NCBI GenBank assembly: GCA_024114885.1
Contig: CP099419.1
Location: 4,154,001 to 4,218,000, forward strand
Length of the DNA: 64,000 nt
Source of the DNA: Septoria linicola
Lineage: Eukaryota > Ascomycota > Dothideomycetes > Mycosphaerellales > Mycosphaerellaceae
Reading direction: 5' to 3'
Part shown: in pieces, positions 11,443 to 21,406 of the stretch
How positions within the stretch are numbered: position 1 is the first letter of the stretch
Layout of the letters: each line of letters opens with the position of its first letter
Notes under the pieces: model-generated
Database searches by the model: none
The model's input: the letters and a program-made list of their open reading frames with translations, nothing else
Told to the model about the DNA's origin: nothing
Translations under genes and position numbers: made by a program

Positions 11443-12602
11443 ATGGCTGGAGGCAGTCTCGTGGACGTGGAGCAGCTGTAAGCTATGCTGATACTGGTAC
11501 CCAAACTGTAACCTGCTGACTTCAGGCGAGCAAGCAAGATATACAATCAGGCAATCAATCAGACTACCAATGGACTTTCGAAAATGGCCGACGATATGCC
11601 TCGAGCGAGCTTGGACACTATTACATGCCCAACGATGAACCAGAAATACAGCGACTGAACGAACAGCACTGGATCTTGACACAAGTGAAAGGCGGCTCAC
11701 TCCACTTCGCGCCTCTACCATCAACAAAACAAAGCCCTCGAATACTGGACATAGGATGTGGGAGTGGAATATGGTGTGTAGAAATGGCCGAAGACTATCC
11801 TAAAGCTATGATCGTTGGCATGGACGTGAGTCCTATCCAACCGAAGCAAAAGCCAGCGAATGTGGAGTGGATCACACAAGACATGGAGGCTACTTGGCCG
11901 TTCCCGGAAGACTACTTCGATCTCATCCGGTTGAGCTTAGTGCATGGCTGCGTTGAGGACTGGGACAAGTTCATGGCAAAACTGGTCAGATACCTCGCGC
12001 CCGGAGGCTGGGTCGAACATCAGGAGTTCTCGCTATGTCGGCAATACATGGTAGACGAGAACAACCAGCCTCTACCTATGTCAGATGATCCTGATGAGCT
12101 GCTGCCATTCTTCCGATGGAATCGACTTATGGAACAAGCGGCGCTCAAGCGAGGTCGTCAACTACAACTTGGCCCACATCTTGCAACATTTCAGCGTGGC
12201 GCAGGATTGCAAAATGTCGATGACAAAGTGTTTGCGCACAAATGGGGTACCTGGATGTCAGATCCGAAGGAACGTGCCCTTGGTGCGAGGACGATGCTTA
12301 GTACCATGTCTGGTATGGAAGGCTTCACGACCGCCATGTTCACGAAGTCACTTGGCTGGAGTCTAGAAGATACGCAGTCGTTCATACAAGACATCAAGCG
12401 GAACATGCGCGACGACTCGATTCGAAAAGTGATGGATCTACATGTGGTATGTGGGCAGAAGGCAGGCGGAGAAGATGCTACAAGATTCAGGGATCGCAAT
12501 AACGCGTCAGCGCCATCTTCATATCTATCGCTAGGTACAGGCGTGCTGCTTGGTGCTGCTGCTGCATCTTTAGCCGCGCTCTGGCTTGCACGAAAGCGCT
12601 GA
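11443..12602 (+). CDS. LaeA-like SAM-dependent methyltransferase with C-terminal membrane anchor
   Basis: Two exons, 11443-11477 and 11531-12602, with a 53-bp intron (GTAAGC donor, GCTGAC branch), about 368 residues. The N-terminus matches the fungal LaeA-like pattern, FENGRRYASSELGHYYMPND followed by RLNEQH. Motif I of class I methyltransferases is plain (ILDIGCGSGIW). An acidic motif follows (GMDVSPIQP), then a motif with DLIRLSLVHG and LAPGGWVEHQEF. The last 25 residues form one hydrophobic helix ending in LARKR, with Gly/Ala-rich LGTGVLLGAAAASLAALW, which suggests a tail anchor. Ordinary LaeA is nuclear and lacks this. The substrate is unknown; such genes are numerous in Pezizomycotina. 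Intron and start are inferred from phase and splice consensus. Confidence 0.85.
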
Positions 12603-12826
12603 AGAGCTGCCCCTCGTATCAAAGTTCAAGAAAAGCAACGTTTGGCGTTGGCAATTCCAGCTTGTGCAGCATTTCTGCGCCCACGCAGCGAGTATCCTTT
12701 CCCATTATCCGCCCCTTCGAGCTCGCCGATTTCTGCTTGTGTCCTCGCAAAGTAGTGCCAATCGACTGTGTACAGCACAGCATCGAGAGGTCTCTTGTAT
12801 CCCTTGGTTGCGCCTATGCCTGCCGC

Positions 12827-13561
12827 CTACCAGGGATAGGTTCCCTCCAACACATAAGCGCGTTCGATCAACGTCAGCTTCTTCCGACCCGATAGTGCTG
12901 CTTTGACCATGCTCACCACCCGTGGCGATCGTGCGAAGTATCCGATTGGCAGACCGGTTGGTACGACTGGCAAATTCAACTGCTTGAGCAGAGCTGGTCC
13001 GACCTCGTCGACATCGTCAAAGTCGAACTCAACGTCAAAAGCATTCGAGACTTCGGTCGTGATGGAGGGGAGATCGTCATCACCATAGCCGTCCTGCAGG
13101 TCCTCGAGTGTCTGGCCTCGAAGCGCCTGCTTGGACGACACACTGATCCACGCCGGCTGATCCGCCAAAGCTGCCTCTCTTTCAAGATCCATGTCGCCTT
13201 CCAGACTCGTTTGGATATCTTCGAAGAGAAACCCGCACGGATTGCCATCTTCGTCTACAGCATCTACATCATAATCGACATGCGTTTTGGAGAACTTCGT
13301 GAACCTCTCGTGAGCACGAGCGACACTGCCTTGCGCGCAGATGATCTGGTTCTTCTCGTTGTCGATGAGGTCTCTCATGTATCGATTGATCGCGCGGCAC
13401 TTCTGCATCTGCTTGATCGGGAGGTGTGATAGCACCGCGAGCTGAAGCTCTGGTGCGAGTTTCTTGATGAAGAGCTGGCGATACTTGGGCTGCTTGACTG
13501 GTGGTTTGCCAGGCTCCTTGCGCGACGCTTTGCGTTTACGGCGCTTTTCGGTATTGGTCAT
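12827..13561 (-). CDS. F-box protein, paralogue 1
   Basis: Intronless frame of 244 residues from the first ATG (MTNTEKRRKRKASRKEPG, a basic, probably nuclear-targeting start). The F-box follows: LAPELQLAVLSHLPIKQMQK then CRAINRYMRDLIDNEKNQI. An acidic middle and a C-terminal tail (YFARSPRVVSMV, ending LIERAYVLEGTYPW) complete it. F-box proteins act as substrate adaptors of SCF ubiquitin ligases through Skp1. The C-terminal region has no recognised substrate-binding repeat but resembles the tails of three other F-box genes in this window. It is divergent from paralogue 2, sharing a roughly 510-bp upstream region. Confidence 0.78.
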   Translation of the reverse strand: MTNTEKRRKRKASRKEPGKPPVKQPKYRQLFIKKLAPELQLAVLSHLPIKQMQKCRAINRYMRDLIDNEKNQIICAQGSVARAHERFTKFSKTHVDYDVDAVDEDGNPCGFLFEDIQTSLEGDMDLEREAALADQPAWISVSSKQALRGQTLEDLQDGYGDDDLPSITTEVSNAFDVEFDFDDVDEVGPALLKQLNLPVVPTGLPIGYFARSPRVVSMVKAALSGRKKLTLIERAYVLEGTYPW

Positions 13562-14072
13562 GATCGCGGCCTTCTTTACTCTGTCGCCCGAGGATGGGTT
13601 TGGAAGAGCGGAAGCACCGTGGGTGTTAAGAGCGATTGAGGAAAGAGAGAACCAGTTCAAGTGAACATTGGCGTATTGTTGCCTAGAGTGACTTCACCTG
13701 CAAGACCCACTTCCACTTCACGACTTCTTTGTTCTCGAGACACAAATTTCCGCTGCCGTCTGGGTAAAACTTTCTGATACCAGTATCTTCGCGTGAGATG
13801 CCCAACAACACTCAATGGTCTCATCGTGCGGCTAGTGGGTGTCGCTAAGCAAAATCCGGTGTCAACGCGCGTTCCTGCTCCAAGTGAAGCAAGCCACTCC
13901 TCACATACAGGACCCACTTCTTCCTGCTTGTCAAAATCGACAGATCAACGCGCCCAAATCTGTGACTTAACACAATTTAAAGCTTCCAGACACTTCACAA
14001 CCGTAAACATAGCCGCCACGACACCGGGAACGCCAACACGACTTCAGATGCTGTCCGCGTCAGCACTCAGTC
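13562..14072. promoter_or_regulatory. Shared upstream region of two divergent F-box genes
   Basis: A 511-bp stretch separates the start codons of F-box paralogues 1 and 2, so both promoters must lie here. No protein-like frame and no distinct element identified. Confidence 0.4.
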
Positions 14073-15062
14073 ATGGCAGACACATCTAACACAATCGAGA
14101 ACATGCTCGACCTGCCACCAGAGATTCAGCTCCGAGTGCTATCAAGTTTGCCAGCAAAGACAATTCAGAAATGTCGCCGCATCTGCAAGCACTTTCTGGA
14201 GCTGATTGACGATCCCAGCAACCAAGGTCTTTGTCTGGATCCTGGTGCCGCCATTTCTTTCGCGGAGATCCAGAGCGATATCGATATCTTCTGCAACTAT
14301 CCCATAGACACAGCAGACAAGGACGGCACTCCCACAGCGCTCGTGAATGCCATGGTAGTGTTTGCGGATGCAGGCCGTGTAGGAAGCCACATGGCTGTAG
14401 TACAAAATCTGCGCTGCTTTGCGAGGCACTGGTTGCATCGCTGCTTCGCTGGGTCGCCAGATGATTGCGAGGAAAATGTCAAAGAGTTCATGAGTGTGAT
14501 CTTCGCAATAATGTTCACGGCAATGTCACCCACTACAAAAGCAACGGGTGATGAAGTAGACAAGGCTGTGGCAGACACTCGGGATGGCTTCGTGGCCTTG
14601 GCACGCCAGCAACCGAACGTGCAACGCCTAGCCAAGGTTCAGTCTGAAGCCTCATTCGACCAGCTCTTGCTAGCAGTGCCACACACCGAACTTTTGATGA
14701 ATTTGAGCTACCGTCCCGCAGACTCGGAGCATGGGCAAAGATATCTGAGGTTTCATGCTCAGAATTGTGCCGCCCAGCCTGACTGGGTGGCAAGGTTTTA
14801 TCAGATAAGCAACCATACGATGTCCCTGAGACTCGAAGCACTATTGGGTCTGCCTAGACTTCCGAGCACCGCCCCTATCACCTACTGCGTGAAGTCAGAG
14901 TGGGCCCGGCACGTCATCAATACTCTCCTTCAGCGACAAGTCAGTACAGACCCGTCCTTGCCCGAGTGGGGTCTCAGCGATGCGAGCGCCATAATGGAGT
15001 GCGGACAAAAGGTCGGTCGGATCAAGAGGGCAGCTTTGCTTGAGGAAATCATCATCGGATGA
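14073..15062 (+). CDS. F-box protein, paralogue 2
   Basis: Intronless, 329 residues. After MADTSNTIENML comes a clear F-box: LPPEIQLRVLSSLPAKTIQK, then CRRICKHFLELIDDPSNQ. A helical middle without recognised repeats follows. The C-terminal tail has YCVKSEWARHVIN and ends KVGRIKRAALLEEIIIG. The F-box is expected to bind Skp1; the substrate is unknown. The tail matches paralogues 1, 3 and 4 in pattern (a Tyr/Phe-X-V/L-K/T strand, then an R/Q-A-X-L-L/V-E/K end). Unlike paralogues 3 and 4, it has no intron at the end of the F-box. Confidence 0.85.
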   Translation: MADTSNTIENMLDLPPEIQLRVLSSLPAKTIQKCRRICKHFLELIDDPSNQGLCLDPGAAISFAEIQSDIDIFCNYPIDTADKDGTPTALVNAMVVFADAGRVGSHMAVVQNLRCFARHWLHRCFAGSPDDCEENVKEFMSVIFAIMFTAMSPTTKATGDEVDKAVADTRDGFVALARQQPNVQRLAKVQSEASFDQLLLAVPHTELLMNLSYRPADSEHGQRYLRFHAQNCAAQPDWVARFYQISNHTMSLRLEALLGLPRLPSTAPITYCVKSEWARHVINTLLQRQVSTDPSLPEWGLSDASAIMECGQKVGRIKRAALLEEIIIG

Positions 15063-15474
15063 TGGGGGCATTAGCTCGATTCGCAAGTTACTTCATCGTT
15101 TGTCTTTCGCCGGGGAGATTAACTAAGAGGTCTTCAGTATGGCCTAATACAGCGGGATGGAAGTTCACACATGGTATAAATGCAACCGCTATTCGAATGC
15201 AGATCGGTAATCTGGTATATGGGCCAAGAGGAATAGCAATAGGCATAGAACGAGCGTAGGTTGGAGCGCCAGGATGTAATTGGCCACGAGCAATGAGCGG
15301 TGGAGACACGCGGCTAAATCATGGGTGGCTTAAAGATCGAGAGCTCAGATGGCAGGAGCATTCAGTGACGCAGACTTCGAAGCATCCGACTGTCATGGTG
15401 TAGCACAGCATAGGTCGCAGAGTGGTTCATGCAGATCGCGGAATTGAGCAATCTCGTAGGTATAGCATACGAGA
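15063..15474. other. Intergenic between convergent genes
   Basis: 3' flanks of F-box paralogue 2 and the Zn2Cys6 gene. No protein-like frame, repeat or RNA gene seen. Confidence 0.4.
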
Positions 15475-17813
15475 TCAAGGCGCCGTCAACCCGATCTCAC
15501 CAAATCCCATCATATCGCCAAACACATTGAAGTCCATATCCGTCCACATTTGACTGATGTCAATATCCAGTATACCATACGGATCTGGCAACGACTCCGG
15601 CGCAAGGGTAAACTCCTCTCCACCGTTCGTAGCAGCTCCTCCGATGTGCCCAGCATCACGATCACATTGTGCAGTCACCGGCCCAAACACCTCCGCAATG
15701 ACTTTCGTAAACTCTGCTCGACCTTGACAAAGCATCGAAGCACTCTTCATAAGCTTGACAAGGGTCCTTCTGATACGTTTCGCAGACCTTGTACTCCCGC
15801 CAAGTGTTTCAACAGCTTCAATCGCCTTGCGAAGCGTCTTCGCTTGTTCGCGCACGCCAGACAGACAAGCAGCATTCAGCGACGCAGGCGTGCCATCGTG
15901 AGGCGCCAACGGGAAGCCATCCAGCTCCAAGATCAAGCATGCGAATATTGTAAGCGCAGCATTGAATGTGTAGTACGATGCGAACCAGAACGCACCAAGT
16001 AGTGAACTCCGGGACCTCAGCGTATGCGTGATGTGTATGACTTCCATGGCACACTCGGCACAAGCTCGGACTGAAGCTCGTGCAAAATCGGCAAAGATTG
16101 ATTCGTGGGAGTCCTTTGCAGGTCCGGAGAGTAAGCTGTTGCGTTCGAGCATTCGGGCTAGTACTGGTCGGTTGAGGAGTAGGCGAACGTTGAGTGTTCG
16201 GAGGCGCATGATGACGCTCAACTTACTGAAGACAGAGTCAGTGCCAGATGGTGTCTCTGTGGACTCCCACGGCCGAAGCTTCAGCGCCGGAGGCAAGTCC
16301 AGATTGAAAGAGTTTAGACGGATCTCAAGCGAAGCCAGAGGAGCGAGCATTTCTGCAAAGCTGATTCTACAGCTGGGCTCGAGGTTTTGGCGATACATCT
16401 GTTCGAGGATGTCGCCGAGGATGCGATATAGTTGGATGGTGGAGGTGAAGAGGCACACAGTATCCGCATCTCTAGACTTTCCGGCTGCCGCAGTTGCCAA
16501 TCTGCTGTCTAACGCCTCAAGGCTGCAATTCGTTGGAAGATCAAGGTTGACATAGGACTCTGGTATTGCGAGTGGTCGACCAAAGGTCATCGCCAGCGTG
16601 CGATCGAATGCAACGCAGCCGAACCATATTCGTTTCCGAATCTCAGCATCGAGTGGACTGAGTCCCTCACATGCAGTCTTGGAGTGTAGACCAAGTTGCA
16701 TTGCTGATCGGAAACCATGGCAGTGTAGTTGCCAGGGGTCATCGTGGCCTTGCGTTCCTTGTCGATACATACACATCAGTAGGATGGCTTGAAGCATCGT
16801 CAGGTTTGCGGGAGAAGCCTGATGGTCGTATGCGAGCTGGCGAGCCCGTTGGAAGAACGCCTCTGCAGCTCTAGCGTCCTCTTCCGCCAACGTCTCCGGG
16901 TTTAAGCTGATATATGTAGCAAACGCGAAAATGATGTTAAGCAAGCAGAGCACTGGTCTTGAGACGCCGACAAATCTTTTCGCCTTGGCAGATGCATAAG
17001 CGTCAAGTACATCGGGCTTATACACGTACGGGAATAGTACTCCAGTATCGTTGAAGAACAGCCCAATAAGCCGCAAAGCATCCTGCTCCGCAGGGAGAAT
17101 GCGCACATTCACTGGATCTCTGGGCAATCCAACCAGCCTTTGCAGCTGCGGCTTAGGCGACGTTGCCCTCGACAGGATTGGATGCTCTTCTGCGGCATTT
17201 GTACCGTCACGCGTGGGAACGAGTGCACGCAGTCGAATTGTAGTAGCATCGGCAATATCGCGAATGAATGCGATATTTGATGAAGGCCCATAGAAGACGC
17301 CCTGCGTAGTGTCGAGATCAGAGACAGTCACCATACCGTCGACTGTCGCTTCATCAGGATGGTCCGTCGTGTGGGCATCCAAAGTTACCATATCACCGGA
17401 AGTCATCACCGGATTATCCACTTTATCCTCTTCCCATGGCTGTCGTATGATGCTGGTAGGATTTTGGGCATGTGGGCCATTCTTCTGTACAAGAGTCTGC
17501 AGTGTAGTCTCGATGGCTTTCAGCCTATCATCATACTCGCCTGGATTGGTTTTGACGCCATTGCCGCCTGATTTGACTGGTTGCTCGTAGGTGCAGTCAA
17601 AGCCGAGCTCGATGCAAAGACTGCAAGCCGGTTTTGCGCCATTGCACTATTGCATGTAAATTAACATAAAGATCGTTGTTGACAGCCGTAGAATGGAGGA
17701 CCGGATTTACTAACACGAGTTTTCCTGTTCCTACATGACGTGCACGCCAAAGCAATCCTGCGTCGCTTGAATGCTGGCTCATAGCCGTGTGGTTGGCTGC
17801 TTCTGTCACTCAT
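15475..17813 (-). CDS. Zn2Cys6 transcription factor with fungal middle homology region
   Basis: Two exons on the minus strand, 17813-17715 and 17646-15475, with a 68-bp intron (GTTAGT donor, ATAG acceptor), about 756 residues. Splicing restores the binuclear zinc cluster: CTSCRNRKTR in exon 1 joins CNGAKPACSLCIELGFDC in exon 2, giving C-x2-C-x6-C-x6-C-x2-C-x6-C preceded by a basic FKRRRIALA. A linker predicted to form a coil (YDDRLKAIETTLQTLVQ) follows. The Fungal_trans domain is recognisable: FFNDTGVLFPYVYKPD, then GFRSAMQLGLHSK and EIRKRIWFGCVAFDRTLAM. An acidic, Met/Phe-rich tail could be an activation region. It is a nuclear sequence-specific regulator with unknown targets; neither neighbour forms an obvious pathway with it. 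Confidence 0.92.
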
Positions 17814-17997
17814 GTTCGCTTGTGACGCATGAGACTCGGTTGGTTGGTGAGGCTCTGGGGAAGCGACGGAAAGCAGTCGGAGTAAAGTGAAGTGGGGACA
17901 CCACTGCCGGAAGCTTGAGCCGATGTAGCCGCGGCCGTCTCAGTGAGTCATTTGACCGCTGATTGCATGATCCAGACTCGTAGTCGCCGACTTTGTA

Positions 17998-18005
17998 GTC
18001 TATGC
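17998..18005. repeat. Left target-site duplication of hAT element
   Basis: GTCTATGC immediately left of the element is repeated exactly at 19375-19382, an 8-bp duplication as expected for the hAT superfamily. Confidence 0.85.
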
Positions 18006-18019
18006 CATAGAAGTTGAAT
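18006..18019 (+). repeat. hAT left terminal inverted repeat
   Basis: CATAGAAGTTGAAT, the reverse complement of 19361-19374. Unlike the element's interior it is not depleted of TG. Confidence 0.9.
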
Positions 18020-19360
18020 GATGAATAGCCATTCAGGGGATTCAATTCATTCAATCGTTGAATGAATTTGAATGCTTCAGCCCCTGAATATTACGAATAT
18101 TCAAGATTCAATAGGCAAAAGTATAGTTCACTTAGGGGCCTTTATATATAAAAGAGAAGTAAAGTCCTAAGTAAATAGATTAGCCTGGTTCTAACTATAT
18201 TAATTAACTATTAAAGAGACGTTACTTATAGTACTACTACGCTTTAATAAGTACTAGTAATCTTTTAGTACTATTTATAAGGAGTACTATAGCGATATAT
18301 CTAGAGCTATTCTAAAATAACTAGGCCTTATACGTTAGAATAGCTATCTTCTAATAGCTAAAGAGATATATACTACGAGGCTAATACTTAAGATAATATT
18401 CGAGCGCTACCTAGAGCTATAGTACTACTAGCTTACTACTACGGACTAGAGGCTTCTATATAATATTACTAGCTTTCTTAGCCTTTTTAAAGAGCTAATA
18501 AAGAAGATAGAAAGTAATAAAGCTACTCTTAACGCGTTTTAACTAGCTATAGAGTTTATTATCGACTACTTTAGTAATTAGTTAAGGCTCTACTCTTAAG
18601 CGTCTATAATATAATTAGCTATTCGATAAAGCTAATTAACTAGTATTTAAGAAATAGTATACTACGATTAATAATATAGGCGTATATATTACTACTATAC
18701 TACTTTATCTAGACTTCTACTTTATATAGATCTCTAGTCGTTAGTTAACGCTAATAAAGAGAGTATAGCTAGATAAGAGTATAGAGAAAATACGTAGGCT
18801 TTAGTAGTACTATAAAGACAAGTTCTCGCTAACTAGTATAAGTAAAGACACGTATAATAGCGAGCTATTATTATTCGAATAGTAGTAATTATAATAGTAG
18901 AGCGTTATAAGCGATTAAGATAAGTTTAAAACGTTTATTTACGCTTATCGTTTTAAACTACTAGTAGTTAATAGTAAGCGCTAGATAGTACTAGAATAGT
19001 AGTACTAATCTACTTAGCGCTAAGCTTAGCCTATACTCTTATAGATAGCTATTAATATACTATCCGTATTACTAATAAGCGCTAAGTCCGAGCGTACGTT
19101 TAGTAGACTATAGCGCTAGGCGCACTATTCTATAGATACGCTCGTAGCTCGATAGCACTACTATAACTTAGTCTAAATATACTAAAAGTTAGTAGAAGTT
19201 AGGTATTACTAAGATTATAGTAGATAGCGCTATAGAACAAGTTATTGACTTATTACTACTACGTATATAGATAATTATTGAGTATTCAGAGTGAATATTG
19301 CGATTCAATTCAGTAATTGAATTGAATCTGAATCTAGGTCATTGAATGACAATATTCAAG

Positions 19361-19374
19361 ATTCAACTTCTATG
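19361..19374 (-). repeat. hAT right terminal inverted repeat
   Basis: ATTCAACTTCTATG, a perfect inverted copy of the left end, followed by the second copy of GTCTATGC at 19375-19382. Confidence 0.9.
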
Positions 19375-19422
19375 GTCTATGCGACTTCACATCAACGTGT
19401 GCTAAGCCCGCTCCAAGTCTTT

Positions 19423-20952
19423 TCACGGAACCCAGTTACCATGTAAACCCGCTCTCAGCCTTACTGGCAGCAGAACTAGCGCTTGCGGTTTCGAAAAGTC
19501 TCTCGTGTCGACGATGTGCAACTCACTGGACATCTAAGAATAATTGTTGACCAAGAACATAATCCACCCATCAGCCTCCTCAGCTTCCTCTGACCGCTGC
19601 ACAAACACTGCTTCCTGAGGTGTGTGCGTAGGTCCTGGAAAATAAGATCGCAACATCCGAGTTCGGATATCAAGATGGCCGATGGCGTTGTAGAAAGGAG
19701 ATCCACCGCCTCGCTTGGACATGATTGCCGGGATGTCAGACGGTAGACTTGCATCCATGATGGCGCAGAAAAGATGACGGTATTCTCGCATGGCGTACCG
19801 GTCATCTATGCGAGGGAACTCACAGTCTGTCTCGAGAAGAATCTCCTTGGACTGGATATCGAGTTCAGTGGATGTGGGATCGATCACGAAGCGTCTCATG
19901 GATGATTGAACCTCGTGTGGTGCTGGTGCTCGGCCGTCTTTGTCCGGCCACCAGAAGAAGGCGTTCTTGTCGCAGATTGGCAGATCAAGCACAATGTATC
20001 CGTCGCTATCCTCGAAAGCGTTTGCAACATGGCCCGGAAATGACTTCGGTGCTCGAAACCATTTCACATCATCTCCAGAGGCATTACGCCGGGTTAGAAC
20101 GCCGATATAGAACGGAACATCGGGACTCCACTGCCAGTGCTCACCCCCAGCTTCCATGCGCTCCAGATCACAGGTCTGCGGGATGACAGGGCACAGAATC
20201 CAGTTCCGAGTGACTGCGAAGTCATGAATTATGCCAATGATAGGACATATCATCCACGCGGTCTCCAATATCTTGCGTTTCGCATCGAAGGTGTAGTAAC
20301 ACACGTCAGGTGTTCCATCGCCTTTGGCTTCGTACCCCATAGCCACCATCTCACCAGTCACAGGATCGATTTTGGGATGAGCCGTGAAAGTGCAAGCAGG
20401 AAGGTGACCATTGAAGTCTTCCAGTCCCCTGGTCTCCAGTGTCAAAGGATCCAAAGTGTAAGGAGGGCTGTCTTCCTTGCAGGCCAATAGCCTTCAATCG
20501 AAGTACATTACATTCGTGTTTGCTGTACTCCTCACGGTGAACTCCACAGCGTCGGTGTACTTGTTTCGATATTTGCCAAGCAAAGCTCTACCGGCCTCCC
20601 GTTCCCGGACGAACTTCTCAGTCCGTACAAAACGTTGACGAAAGTCGACCTTTCCTGAGCGAGTCTTAACCGCACTTATGTTGCCATCGCCATTGAACCA
20701 TGGATCGTCCTCAATGAAAGGAGGGAACTGAGGATCGGGCATTACGCGGTAGAATGTGCCATCAATCTGATCGGGGATCGAGCCGATAACTTCAATATTC
20801 TGGATCTCGCCCTCGAAGCGGCATGGTTTCATGAAGTCGGAGAACTGGGGCCTATCGGGAAAGCTCTGGGCGGCGTTGATGGTGCCATTGGCAAGGTTGC
20901 CGTTGGTATGGCCCTTGGACATGAAGTCGAGATGGCGGGAGTGTGCAGACAT
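19423..20952 (-). pseudogene. Carotenoid oxygenase (RPE65/lignostilbene-dioxygenase family) with two in-frame stops
   Basis: One continuous reading frame of 510 codons from MSAHSRHLDFMSKG to a terminal TGA at 19423, the usual length of fungal members. Two stops interrupt it: TGA at 20496-20494, inside NVMYFD*RLLACKED, and TAG at 19535-19533, inside VNNYS*MSSELHIVDTRDF. Both flanks of each stop align to the family without a gap, so no intron can explain them. The four iron-ligand histidines are recognisable: TAHPK, IHDFAV, GHVANAFED and, beyond the second stop, GLHGNW. Members cleave carotenoid or stilbene double bonds with a non-haem Fe(II). The first stop would leave only the N-terminal 152 residues. 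A recent pseudogene is the simplest reading; readthrough or sequence error are alternatives. The end lies 41 bp from the hAT duplication. Confidence 0.87.
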
Positions 20953-21406
20953 GGCGATGGCTCTCCAGATCCGCCCCAGACTTTGCTTGAGACAATCTGG
21001 GGTAGAACTAGCTGTTGAAAGGGCCAGCTTATATGTTTGCTCGAGTGTCTCCTAACTGCAGCAATGCTAGCGTCGAACAGGCGCGGCTCGTGTGGGCGAG
21101 AATCCGAGCACCGGCTTCCCGACAGTCCCCCGTTCGATCAAAGGCGACTCGGTCGCGGTAGACATTTCATATCCGAGATGCGATTAAATGCCAGAGTGCC
21201 CTTCCGTGGCCGTATTCACAGCCATAGACGGTGTCTGACGGTCAGATTCGGTGCACAGAGTGCTTCGTGGCAGTCGTTGTGATTCCAGACCAGTCGCCCG
21301 GCGGGAGCGACTGCCTCAAACTCTAATGTACAAAAGTAGCACCATTCGCTATGAGTTTAGATATTCGCACACACCACACATGCTATACAAATTCCGGCAA
21401 CGTGCT
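20953..21406. other. Intergenic, upstream of carotenoid oxygenase
   Basis: Promoter side of the carotenoid oxygenase and 3' flank of the peptidase gene. No protein-like frame, repeat or RNA gene seen. Confidence 0.4.

Larger units (their letters stand above)
18006..19374 (+). mobile_element. hAT DNA transposon remnant, RIP-mutated and shortened
   Basis: Bounded by perfect 14-bp inverted repeats, CATAGAAGTTGAAT at 18006-18019 and ATTCAACTTCTATG at 19361-19374, inside an 8-bp GTCTATGC duplication. Both ends carry many ATTCA/TGAAT hexamers typical of hAT subterminal regions. From about 18130 to 19260 the DNA is extremely rich in TA with almost no CA or TG, the RIP signature. The rightward frame, full of stops, still reads as a hAT transposase C-terminus: near 19060-19110 it gives LLISAKSERTFSRL, the dimerisation-domain motif. 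At 1.37 kb it is shorter than an autonomous element, so the transposase N-terminus appears to be missing. It is non-functional. Confidence 0.9.

Noticed and set aside
18130..19260. TA-rich interior as a possible centromere-like or satellite region.
   Set aside because: Terminal inverted repeats, an 8-bp duplication and legible hAT transposase show that it is a RIP-mutated transposon.
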